Positions 19,270 to 26,700 of a stretch of DNA of 64,000 nucleotides are shown in pieces. Both the position numbers and the translations under genes were made by a program. The notes beneath the pieces are model-generated. The model was not told the DNA's origin. It ran no database searches and worked only from the letters and a program-made list of their open reading frames with translations. The stretch spans positions 124,001 through 188,000 of the forward strand of contig JANQRP010000002.1 in the NCBI GenBank assembly GCA_028284495.1, read 5' to 3'. How positions within the stretch are numbered: position 1 is the first letter of the stretch; each line of letters opens with the position of its first letter. The DNA comes from Longimicrobiales bacterium. GTDB lineage: Bacteria > Gemmatimonadota > Gemmatimonadetes > Longimicrobiales > Gaopeijiaceae.

Positions 19270-21975
19270 CTACTCCGACCTGAGCGCCTCCGACGGGTCC
19301 ACCCGCGTGGCCCGCCAGCCGGGCAGCATCGCTGCCGACGCGCCCACGCCCAGGAGGACCGCCACCACGCCGAGGTAGACGCTCGGGTCCGTCGCCGAGA
19401 CCTCGAACAGCAGAGGCTGCAGGAACCTGGAGGCGCCCAGCGCGATCACCACGCCCACGGCGAGACCGATCGCGGTCAGCCCGAGCGCCGAGCGGACGAC
19501 CATCGCCAGAATCTCGTTCCGGGTCGCGCCGAGCGCCGCCCGGATGCCCATCTCGCGATTCCGCTGCGCGACGTCGAAGGCGAGCACGCTGTAGAGTCCG
19601 ACGCCGGCAACGACGAGTGCGAGGAGCCCGAACAGCGTGAACATCGACGCGCCGAGCCTCCACGAGCGGAGCTGTGGTTCGACGTTCGAGAACAGCGGAC
19701 GCGCCTCGACGAACTGGACCTCGGGGGCGATGCCGGTGAGCGCCTCGGCCACCCGCCCCGCGAGCTCGGTGGGCCGAACCCCGTCCGCGGCGCGGGCCAT
19801 GAGCGCCTGCGGTGGACCCTGCGCGTCCGGATGATACGGGTTCACGTAGTAGAGGTGGTGCGGAATCTCCTCCACGAGACTCTGCCGGCGGTGGTTCTCG
19901 ACGACCCCGATCACGCGGGTGCACGGCGAGTCGTCGTCGAAGTACATGCACTGGCCGATCGGGTCGCGGCCGGCCCAGACGTCCTCCGCCATCTGCTGCG
20001 CCACCACGGCGACGGGTGGGGACTGCTCGTCCATGTCCTCCGGCGCCAGGGGACGCCCCTGGAGAATCGACAGCCCCATGGCCTCGAAGTACCCGTCGCC
20101 GACCTTGTTCAGATACGGCCCCCCGCCGACCGGGCGCCCGTACTCGCCGCCGTCCACCCGCGGCTGCCCGATGGAGATGCTGCCCTGAAACGGGACCATG
20201 TACGTCGTGGCCGCACCGTCCACACCGGGCACGCGCCGCAGCCGGTCGAGCGCCCGCCCGTAGATGTCCGCCCGCTCGGCCGCTGCGTAGTTCCCGCCCC
20301 ACTCGAACTCTACGAAGACCACGCGGTCCACGTCGTAGCCGAGGTCGAGCCCCGACGCGGCGTCGAGGCTCCGGACGAAGAGACCGGCCCCGATCAGGAG
20401 TACCACGGAGAGCGCGCCCTGGGCGACGAGGAGGCCCACCTGGAGCCGGGTCCGCCCCTGGGTGACGCCGCGAGCCGCCCGGCCGGCCCCGGTCCCCGCG
20501 TCACGCGAGGCACGAACGGCGGGCACCACGCCCGCGAGGAGCGCCGTGAGGACCGTGGCGACCCCGAGGAAGACGAGCAGCCGCGGGGCCAGTCCGGTAT
20601 CCACGAAGGCGACGTTCGGGATGAGTGCCGAGTGGAGCGCGCCGCCGCCCGCCCGTCCGATGAGCAGGGCGACGGCCGCGCCGGCCCCGGACAGCAGCAG
20701 GCTCTGGGTCAGGAGGTCGCCGAGCAGCCGTCCTCGGCTCGCTCCGAGCGCCACGCGGACCCGCAGCTCCCGGCGGAGTCGGACGCCGCGCGCAAGCAGA
20801 AGGTTGGCGACGTTCGCGCAGGCGATCAGCAGAACCACCAGCGAGACCCCCGCGAGCCACTTCGACACCGACGCCTGCGCAGATGGCTGGGGACCGCCAC
20901 CCTGCCGCAGCGGACCACCGACGAGTCGGGCCTCGGGATCGAATCCGTCCTCCCACTCGGTCCCGGTCCGCCCGCCCACGTGCGCGGCGCTCGCCTGCTG
21001 CATCGTCACCGACTCGGGAACCGCCGTATTCAGCCGCACGACCGCCTGGAGCCACCACCAGTTGCGGTGCACCATCGCGGTCTCCATGTCCTGGGCCATG
21101 GAGCCGGCCGTGCGGATCGGCATCCACGCGTCGACCGGGCGGAGCTCCGCGCCCGTGAACCCCGCCGGGGTGACCCCGATCACCTCCCAGTCGGACGCGC
21201 CGATGCGCACGCGGCGTCCGATCACGCCCGGATCCGCACCGAAGGCATCGGTCCAGAACTCGTGTGACAGGACGACCACGGTCGGGCCGCCGGTCATGTC
21301 CTCCTCCTGCAGGTAGAACCGCCCCAGTGCCGGCCGCACGCCGAGCGTCGGGAAGAACGACGGCGTGGACCACGCGACCCGCACCGGACGCGCGCCCTCG
21401 CCCGATCCCAGCACCTCCGATCCGGGGCGCGTGTAGGCGGCGGCCGCGGCGATTCCGTCGATCTGCAGGAGGTCCTCGTAGTCCGGCCACGTCAGGTAGT
21501 CGCTCGTGGCGAGCTCGGCCCGCGGCGTACCGATGCCGATGCGGCGGACCTCCCAAACGCGTCGGACCTCGTCGGCGTCCACCACGTGCTGCGGCGGGCT
21601 CAACAGCAGACGGTCGACGACCCCGAACATCACCGCGTTGGCGCCGAGCCCGAGGCCGAGCGTCGCGATCACCGCCGCCGAGAAGCCCGGCGCCCTGCGG
21701 ATACCCCGCGCAGCGCCGACCAGCGTGGTCCGAACACGATCCAGCGATTCCATGATCCGCACCTTCCTCCACCTCCCCTCGTCCAGTCGCATCATCGCGC
21801 GCCGATGCGCGCGCACGTCCCCGAACCGTTGTCGGGCCTCGGCCCGTGCCTCCCCCTCGCTCAGCCCCCGCGCCCGCAGCGCCCGCTCCGTCATCTCGAG
21901 GTGCGCCGCGATCTCCTCGTCGAGTTCACGCTCCGGGTCCGGCACGATGCCGAACAGACGGAGGATCGGTCTCAT
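19270..21975 (-). CDS. ADOP-type ABC transporter permease 1
   Basis: The 901-aa protein has the ADOP architecture: a short N-terminal domain (LDEEIAAHLEMTERALRARGLSEGEARAEA by position 13-45), helix 1 near 85-105 (AVIATLGLGLGANAVMFGVVD), a MacB-like periplasmic domain (about 110-370), an FtsX helix group (about 370-480), a second MacB periplasmic domain (about 520-760) and a final FtsX group. ADOP proteins are duplicated MacB/FtsX permeases without an ATPase gene nearby; their substrate is unknown. It lies 40 bp downstream of its PadR regulator gene on the same strand. Confidence 0.92.
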   Translation of the reverse strand: MRPILRLFGIVPDPERELDEEIAAHLEMTERALRARGLSEGEARAEARQRFGDVRAHRRAMMRLDEGRWRKVRIMESLDRVRTTLVGAARGIRRAPGFSAAVIATLGLGLGANAVMFGVVDRLLLSPPQHVVDADEVRRVWEVRRIGIGTPRAELATSDYLTWPDYEDLLQIDGIAAAAAYTRPGSEVLGSGEGARPVRVAWSTPSFFPTLGVRPALGRFYLQEEDMTGGPTVVVLSHEFWTDAFGADPGVIGRRVRIGASDWEVIGVTPAGFTGAELRPVDAWMPIRTAGSMAQDMETAMVHRNWWWLQAVVRLNTAVPESVTMQQASAAHVGGRTGTEWEDGFDPEARLVGGPLRQGGGPQPSAQASVSKWLAGVSLVVLLIACANVANLLLARGVRLRRELRVRVALGASRGRLLGDLLTQSLLLSGAGAAVALLIGRAGGGALHSALIPNVAFVDTGLAPRLLVFLGVATVLTALLAGVVPAVRASRDAGTGAGRAARGVTQGRTRLQVGLLVAQGALSVVLLIGAGLFVRSLDAASGLDLGYDVDRVVFVEFEWGGNYAAAERADIYGRALDRLRRVPGVDGAATTYMVPFQGSISIGQPRVDGGEYGRPVGGGPYLNKVGDGYFEAMGLSILQGRPLAPEDMDEQSPPVAVVAQQMAEDVWAGRDPIGQCMYFDDDSPCTRVIGVVENHRRQSLVEEIPHHLYYVNPYHPDAQGPPQALMARAADGVRPTELAGRVAEALTGIAPEVQFVEARPLFSNVEPQLRSWRLGASMFTLFGLLALVVAGVGLYSVLAFDVAQRNREMGIRAALGATRNEILAMVVRSALGLTAIGLAVGVVIALGASRFLQPLLFEVSATDPSVYLGVVAVLLGVGASAAMLPGWRATRVDPSEALRSE

Positions 21976-22015
21976 GCGGCCCTTCCCTCGCCCGGCCGGT
22001 CGGCCGACAGGCGGC

Positions 22016-22402
22016 TCACGACGCGAGCACCTTCGCCACAGCCGCCGCGTAGGCGTCCCACTGTCGGCGGCTTCTCGCGAGCTCGTCCCGTCCGCGGGCG
22101 GTGAGGTCGTAGTACTTCGCCCGCCGGTTGGACTCGCTGACGCCCCACTCGGCCGTCAGCCAGCCGCGCTTCTGCATCCGCTTGAGCGAGGTGTAGAGGG
22201 CGCCGTCCTCGATCTGGAAGGCCTCGTCGCTCGCGTTCCGGATCGACTCCGCCACCGCGTAGCCGTGAGCCGGGCCCGGGGCGAGCGCCTTCAGGACAAG
22301 GAGATCGAGCGTCCCCTGCAGGATCGGGAGTCCGGTCGGGCGTTTCGGCGCGCTTCTCGGCGCGGGCCGGGTCGCGTTCGGGGGCGGGCTTCGGTCGGCC
22401 AT
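22016..22402 (-). CDS. PadR-family transcriptional regulator (ADOP unit 1)
   Basis: The 128-aa protein has a 20-residue Pro/Arg-rich extension and a PadR winged helix (LQGTLDLLVLKALAPGPAHGYAVAESI, IEDGALYTSLKRMQKRGWL, SNRRAKYYDLTARGRDEL). PadR/ADOP gene pairs are well known, and the regulator likely represses its own operon. An operator-like pair of repeats lies directly upstream at 22408-22455. Confidence 0.92.
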   Translation of the reverse strand: MADRSPPPNATRPAPRSAPKRPTGLPILQGTLDLLVLKALAPGPAHGYAVAESIRNASDEAFQIEDGALYTSLKRMQKRGWLTAEWGVSESNRRAKYYDLTARGRDELARSRRQWDAYAAAVAKVLAS

Positions 22403-22407
22403 CTTCC

Positions 22408-22455
22408 CTCAAGTGTTCAGGCGAAGCCCGAAGATGGCTCCCCTGAAATGTTGAG
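22408..22455. promoter_or_regulatory. Inverted pair of CTCAA-N3-TTCAGG elements (PadR operator candidate)
   Basis: CTCAAGTGTTCAGG (22408-22421) and CCTGAAATGTTGAG (22442-22455) are inverted copies of CTCAA-N3-TTCAGG. Each copy is itself a dyad, CT-N-AA-N3-TT-N-AG. They begin 6 bp before the start of the PadR gene, in the gap between it and the YjbR-like gene. Confidence 0.6.
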
Positions 22456-22478
22456 GCAAGGGGCTGGGAAGACCCCCC

Positions 22479-22844
22479 TCAGCGCCCCGTCGCGATCGCG
22501 TAGCTCTCGTCGAGCCAGCGGGTCCAGAGGTCCTCGGGAAGCGGATCGTCGTCCGAGAAGCGGGCCGTGGTGTACATCCCGGTCTGGAAATCCTCGGGGC
22601 GCTCGGCTGCGAGGGCCTCCGCCTCGGGCAGCGACGCCTTGAGCCGAAACATCGCCTTGTGGCGCCCGCCCTGCTCGCCGATGTAGAAGAACGCCTTCCC
22701 CCGGACCTTGAACGACGTCTGCGTGCACGACGTCCCCGGATCGACGTCGGGATAGGCGGCGGCCCGCTCGCGGAGCGGCAGCGTCGCGTCGCTCACCCCT
22801 TCGATCGGCCCCTCGCTCGCGCCCGCGCCGGTGCCGTCGCTCAC
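22479..22844 (-). CDS. MmcQ/YjbR-family protein
   Basis: The 121-aa protein matches the MmcQ/YjbR fold group: SFKVRGKAFFYIGEQGG with a following MFRLKASLPEAEALA and the closing LWTRWLDESYAIATGR. The family has a CyaY-like fold; a DNA-binding role has been proposed but not proven. The GTG start overlaps the stop of the SRPBCC gene (GTGA), so it is the third gene of the ArsR-SRPBCC-YjbR operon. Confidence 0.82.
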   Translation of the reverse strand: MSDGTGAGASEGPIEGVSDATLPLRERAAAYPDVDPGTSCTQTSFKVRGKAFFYIGEQGGRHKAMFRLKASLPEAEALAAERPEDFQTGMYTTARFSDDDPLPEDLWTRWLDESYAIATGR

Positions 22845-23317
22845 CGTACGGCTCCCGTCTCGAGGAAGGTATGGAGCTTGCCGAACGCCGCAGTCCAGCC
22901 GTCCTGGATGACGGCGCGGAGCTCGACGTCGCCCTGGACGCGCATGTCCGGAATGCCCGAGTGGGCGAGCCGCACTTCGGTGCCTCCCTCGACCTCGAGG
23001 AAGTCCACCGTCACGAGCATCGCCCGGGACATCTCGTCGGGCTCGGACGAGCGGTACGCCAGCCGCTTCGGCGGATCGTATTCGGTGAAGACGCCCGGGC
23101 CCGGCACGTCGATGTGTCCGTGCAGCGTCATGTGGTGACTGTACGCGCCCCCCACCCTCGGGTCGATCTCCGAACGGATCTCGGTCGCCTCCGCGCACCC
23201 CCACCACTGCTGGACCTGGCCCGTCTCGACCCACGCCTCGAAGACGACCTCCCGTGGCGCGGCGTAGGTGCGCGTGACGTAGAGGGTGCCGTCTGCAAAT
23301 CGGATGTCGGTGCTCAT
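22841..23317 (-). CDS. SRPBCC (AHSA1-like) domain protein
   Basis: The 158-aa protein has the AHSA1/activator-of-Hsp90-like START fold: TRTYAAPREVVFEAWVETGQVQQWWG, a central GPGVFTEYDPPKRLAYR, and the final helix LRAVIQDGWTAAFGKLHTFLE. Proteins of this kind are commonly coded next to ArsR regulators and are thought to bind hydrophobic ligands. The start ATG overlaps the ArsR stop by 4 bp. Confidence 0.9.
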   Translation of the reverse strand: MSTDIRFADGTLYVTRTYAAPREVVFEAWVETGQVQQWWGCAEATEIRSEIDPRVGGAYSHHMTLHGHIDVPGPGVFTEYDPPKRLAYRSSEPDEMSRAMLVTVDFLEVEGGTEVRLAHSGIPDMRVQGDVELRAVIQDGWTAAFGKLHTFLETGAVR

Positions 23318-23706
23318 GAGTTCGGTTCCTTCGTTGAGGGTCGCGCGGAGCCGGTGCCGGCGGGCGTCACCTGCGGGTAGCCCCGCTCTGCGAGCCAGTC
23401 GTCGACCGCGTCGAAGTGACGTCGCCAGAATCGGGCATAGTGCCCGATCCAGCCGCGCGCCTCCTCGAGTGGTAGGGGGTCCGCGGTGATGTAGTGCTCC
23501 CGGCCGCGGCGCTCCCGACGGACGAGCCCCGCCTCCTCGAGCACACGCACGTGGCGGGACGCCGCGGGCTGCGAGATCGCGTATGGCTCGGCGAGCGTGG
23601 ACACGTTCGCCGAGCCCTCGGCGAGGCGCGCGAGCATCCCGCGCCGGGTCGAGTCCGAGAGCGCGGAGAAGATCCGGTCGAGCTGCTCGCCCGAGATTTC
23701 GGACAT
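23314..23706 (-). CDS. ArsR-family transcriptional regulator
   Basis: The protein (130 aa from ATG 23706) has a winged helix: RIFSALSDSTRRGMLARLA, SQPAASRHVRVLEEAGLV and RRGREHYITADP. No metal-binding Cys cluster is present, so it belongs to the group that pairs with SRPBCC proteins rather than to metal sensors. Upstream in-frame ATGs at 23724 and 23718 lie inside an operator-like dyad, so I prefer 23706 (MSEISGEQL). It is divergent from a sodium:solute symporter. Confidence 0.88.
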   Translation of the reverse strand: MSEISGEQLDRIFSALSDSTRRGMLARLAEGSANVSTLAEPYAISQPAASRHVRVLEEAGLVRRERRGREHYITADPLPLEEARGWIGHYARFWRRHFDAVDDWLAERGYPQVTPAGTGSARPSTKEPNS

Positions 23707-23715
23707 CGTCGATTG

Positions 23716-23733
23716 CATAACCATATTGTTATG
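23716..23733. promoter_or_regulatory. Operator-like dyad for ArsR autoregulation
   Basis: CATAACCATATTGTTATG is an 18-bp dyad, mismatched only at positions 7 and 12, in an AT-rich patch 10 bp upstream of the preferred ArsR start. It lies in the divergent region 135 bp before the symporter ATG and may control one or both directions. Confidence 0.6.
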
Positions 23734-23867
23734 TATGGCGAACCTGACGTCCGCGCAAGCGCCCCTTCACGGATGTCGTTCACAAGTGCTCGCCGTCGTC
23801 CATGGCTCTCGCCGGACGGCGTCCCTCCCGCTCGCCCACGGCCGTCCGCCGCCGTATCCTCCCCGCC

Positions 23868-25370
23868 ATGCCTCAGTGGATCGTCGTCACCGTCGTCATC
23901 GCCATCTACCTCGCGGTGACCCTCACCGTCGGGCTCCTGTCGGGCCGCAGCGCGTCGAAGAGCGTGCAGGGCTACGTGGCCGGCGACCGGAGCTTCAACC
24001 TGCTCGTCATGTACTTCGTGACGGGCGCCATGGTGTTCTCGGCCTTCGCCTTCCTCGGCGGTCCAGGGTTCGCGTACGGACGCGGGGCGGCCGCGTTCTA
24101 CATCCTCGGCTACGGCGCGCTCGGGCTCGCGCCGTTCTACTGGCTGGGGCCGCGGGCGGCGAAGGTCGGGCGACGCCATGGCTACGTGACGCAGGCGCAG
24201 CTCGTCACGGGCCGCTTCCCCTCGAAATGGCTCTCGATCGGCCTGGCGGTGATGAGCGTCGCGGCGTTCGTGCCGTACATCACGCTGCAGATGCGGGGCG
24301 CGGGCATCGTCATCGAGGTGGTGACCGAGGGGCACGTTCCGCTCTGGCTCGGCGCGCTCGTCGCCTACGGGATCGTGGTGCTGTACGTGCTGAAGGGGGG
24401 CGTAGCGGCGGTCGGTTGGACCAACACGTTCCAAGGCGTGATCATGCTCGCGATCGCCTGGACGTTCGGGCTGTGGTTGCCGTACGAACTCTACGGCGGG
24501 GTCGGGCCGATGTTCGAGCAGCTCCTCGCGGAGCGGCCGGAGATGCTCAGCCTCCCCGGGCTCGCCACCCCGTGGATCGGCGAGGACGGCGGCACCCCGT
24601 GGACGTGGGGTGCCTACTCGAGCTCGATCCTCGTGAGCGTCGTCGGGTTGTGCATGTGGCCGCACCTCTTCATGAAGGCGTTCACGGCCAAGGACGACGA
24701 CACGCTCCGCCGGATGGTCGTCCTCTTCCCGACGTTCCAGCTCTTCCTCATCCCGATCTTCCTGATCGGATTCGCCGGGATCCTGGTCGCCGGCATCCAG
24801 CTCGACAACGCGGACTACATCCTGCCCGAGCTGATCCTGAACACCGGGCTCCCGCCGATCGTGGTCGGGCTCTTCTGCGCCGGGGCGCTGAGTGCGTCCA
24901 TGTCGACCGGCGACGCGCTGCTGCACGCCGCCGCCAGCATCACGGTGGAGGACGGGATCGGCCCCGCCCGCGGCAGCACGCCACTCACCGACGCGCAGCA
25001 GCGCCGTCTCATGCGGTGGCTCGTCGTCGTGCTCGGCGTGGTCGCCTATGGCTTCGCCCTGGACCCCGACTCGAGCCTGGTCATCCTGCTCCTCTCGGCA
25101 TACGGCCTCATCGCGCAGCTCGCGCCCCCGGTCTGGGCCGCCCTGTACTGGAAGCGCGCCACCACGCCTGGAGTGCTCGCCGGCTTCATCGCGGGCGCGG
25201 CGACGACGCTCCACTTCTTCGTCTGGTCGGGGCAGAAGCCGTTCGGCATCCACGAAGGGATCCTCGGGCTCGTCGTGCATGTGCCGGTGCTGATCGTCGT
25301 GTCGCTGATGACGCAGCCGCAGAGCGACGAGCAGCTCGAGAAGTTTTTCGAGGCGGCTCGGCGCGGGTGA
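23868..25370 (+). CDS. Sodium:solute symporter family transporter
   Basis: The 500-aa inner-membrane protein has about 13 hydrophobic helices and SSSF landmarks: GYVAGDRSFN after helix 1, SAFAFLGGPGFAYGRGAAA, WTNTFQGVIMLAIAW, and the helix 8 region GALSASMSTGDALLHAAASI with the conserved S-M-S-T-G-D-A. It would import an organic solute with Na+. The ATG at 23868 (MPQWIVVTVV) starts directly at helix 1. The substrate cannot be told. The DUF3311-like partner usual for such transporters may be the distant gene at 19027. Confidence 0.92.
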   Translation: MPQWIVVTVVIAIYLAVTLTVGLLSGRSASKSVQGYVAGDRSFNLLVMYFVTGAMVFSAFAFLGGPGFAYGRGAAAFYILGYGALGLAPFYWLGPRAAKVGRRHGYVTQAQLVTGRFPSKWLSIGLAVMSVAAFVPYITLQMRGAGIVIEVVTEGHVPLWLGALVAYGIVVLYVLKGGVAAVGWTNTFQGVIMLAIAWTFGLWLPYELYGGVGPMFEQLLAERPEMLSLPGLATPWIGEDGGTPWTWGAYSSSILVSVVGLCMWPHLFMKAFTAKDDDTLRRMVVLFPTFQLFLIPIFLIGFAGILVAGIQLDNADYILPELILNTGLPPIVVGLFCAGALSASMSTGDALLHAAASITVEDGIGPARGSTPLTDAQQRRLMRWLVVVLGVVAYGFALDPDSSLVILLLSAYGLIAQLAPPVWAALYWKRATTPGVLAGFIAGAATTLHFFVWSGQKPFGIHEGILGLVVHVPVLIVVSLMTQPQSDEQLEKFFEAARRG

Positions 25371-25379
25371 CCGCCGGCC

Positions 25380-25538
25380 TCAGAGCCGCGGGTCGAGCCG
25401 CATCGCCTCGGGGTTGCCGATCCGGATCCGGGCGAAGTCGGGGTGGTCCGGCGCGATGACGTAGTCGTAGCCCGAGGGGACCACCACGCTCGGCACCCGA
25501 AGCACGGGCGTCGCTCCTTCCCGGAGCCACGTGTCGCC
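25380..25538 (-). pseudogene. C-terminal remnant of a RES-domain toxin
   Basis: Read on the minus strand, these bases encode about 52 residues with the RES-domain C-terminal pattern: QIGDTWLREGATPVLRVPS, then VVVPSGYDYVIAPDHPDFA and a final MRLDPRL-stop. RES toxins degrade NAD and are normally about 150-230 aa with an Xre antitoxin gene. Neither the N-terminal half nor an Xre gene is present; upstream the frame runs into the GNAT remnant on the opposite strand. It is a truncated fragment. Confidence 0.6.
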
Positions 25539-25866
25539 GATCTGCCGTGATGCGCGGCCGGGCGGCGACGGATGCCTCGAGATCGGCTACTGGATCCGCT
25601 CGGACCGCACGGGTCGGGGATATGCGACCGAGACCACCCATGCACTCGCCCGGATCGCGCACGGACTCGACGGGATCGAGCGCGTGATCGTGTGCTGCGA
25701 TCCCGAGAACCACGCGAGCCGCCGCATCCCCGAGCGCCTCGGCTTCACGCTGGTCGAGCACCGGGTCGGCGACACGGAGGGCCCCGACGGCGAGCCGCGG
25801 GACACGGTCGAGTTCGAGCTGCGCGACCTCAGGTCGCTGCGGGCACTTCCTTCGCGGCCGTCCTGA
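25531..25866 (+). pseudogene. N-terminally truncated GNAT acetyltransferase
   Basis: The 111-aa frame contains only the C-terminal part of a RimJ/RimL-type GNAT domain: LEIGYWIRSDRTGRGYATE (acetyl-CoA-binding loop R/Q-x-x-G-x-G/A), then ERVIVCCDPENHASRRIPER and LGFTLVEHR. About 70 residues of the usual N-terminus are missing, and the sequence before residue 14 does not match. Its first bases overlap the RES remnant, so the two fragments meet at a deletion or rearrangement junction near 25540-25580. Its 3' end overlaps the convergent TetR gene by 38 bp. Confidence 0.65.
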
Positions 25867-26473
25867 GGCCGAACACCAGCTTCAGGTGCTCCTTGAGCAG
25901 GTTCATCTGCTCGGCGATCAGCTCGTTCGAGCCGTCGACCTTCCCGAGAATGAAGGCGCCCTGCATGACGGAGTAGATCTGGTCGGCCACGCCGACGGGA
26001 TCGATCTCGATCACCGGTGTGTGGGCTTCCATCGCCTCGCGGACCTTGGCCGCGACCACGTCCCGCCAGTAGGCGATCGAATCCTTCACGGTCTGCTCGG
26101 TCGCCTCGTCGAAGAGACCGGCCTCGTACGTGTAGGAGGCGAAGAGACAGCCCGGGTACTGGGTGTCGAGGCTCCGGAAGTAGTCGGCGTAGAGGCCGAC
26201 CATCACGACCAGCTGCTGCGCCGGATCGTCCACCAGGTCGCCGGCCCGCCGCAGGAACTCGTCGGTGACCTCCCGATCCACCTCGGCGTGGCGCTCGATG
26301 ATCTCGCGCGAGACGTCGTCCTTCGACGGGAAGTGGTAGAAGAACGTGCCGCGGCTGATGCCCGCAGCTTCCTGGATGTCGTCGATCGACGTCGCCGCGA
26401 ACCCCCGCTCCAGGACCGACGCACGCGCCGCATCCAGAATCCGCGCCCGGGTCTGTTCGCCTCTCGTCGCCAT
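25829..26473 (-). CDS. TetR-family transcriptional regulator
   Basis: The 214-aa protein has a TetR helix-turn-helix (RARILDAARASVLERGFAAT, SIDDIQEAAGISRGTFFYHF, PSKDDV) and an all-helical ligand domain with YPGCLFASYTYEAGL, typical of the C-terminal TetR_C_11-like group that includes AcuR/ComR-type sensors. The ATG at 26473 (MATRGEQTR) is preferred; a start at 26551 would read through the operator. It is divergent from the TPR protein gene, and matching operators lie before both genes. Confidence 0.92.
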   Translation of the reverse strand: MATRGEQTRARILDAARASVLERGFAATSIDDIQEAAGISRGTFFYHFPSKDDVSREIIERHAEVDREVTDEFLRRAGDLVDDPAQQLVVMVGLYADYFRSLDTQYPGCLFASYTYEAGLFDEATEQTVKDSIAYWRDVVAAKVREAMEAHTPVIEIDPVGVADQIYSVMQGAFILGKVDGSNELIAEQMNLLKEHLKLVFGLRTAAKEVPAAT

Positions 26474-26503
26474 CCACGACTCCCTGGTCTCGTGCAGTGA
26501 AGT

Positions 26504-26521
26504 GAACCGATCGGTCGGTTC
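26504..26521. promoter_or_regulatory. TetR operator candidate in its own promoter
   Basis: GAACCGATCGGTCGGTTC is a dyad with 7-bp arms GAACCGA/TCGGTTC around TCGG, 31 bp upstream of the TetR start. Its core ACCGATCGGTCGGT matches 13 of 14 bases of the site at 26674-26687 before the TPR gene. Confidence 0.7.
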
Positions 26522-26651
26522 ATGGTGGGGGGAACACGTGTTTCCCGGCAAGTGCCCCGTCGAACCCCGATTGCGGTAGTCACCCGACGGCCACTCGATG
26601 GATACATACCCGGCGCTCGCCGGGGGTTCCCATGTGAAGATTTCGTATTAG

Positions 26652-26687
26652 ACTGACTCATCAGTACAATTAAACCGATCAGTCGGT
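26652..26687 (+). promoter_or_regulatory. Promoter with two tandem TetR operator candidates
   Basis: ACTGA-CTCA-TCAGT (26652-26665) and ACCGA-TCAG-TCGGT (26674-26687) are two dyads of the same 5-4-5 pattern, 22 bp centre to centre (two helical turns). TACAAT at 26665-26670 is a good -10 element between them, with a weak -35 (TTTCGT, 26641-26646, 18-bp spacer). One site would sit in the spacer and the other at the transcription start, a classical repression layout for the TPR gene at 26701. Confidence 0.65.
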
Positions 26688-26700
26688 ACTGGAGAATATC

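Noticed and set aside
26609..26624. Palindrome CCCGGCG-CT-CGCCGGG between the TetR and TPR genes
   Set aside because: Its sequence does not match the TetR dyads and the loop is only 2 nt; it could be a weak hairpin, but no role can be supported.
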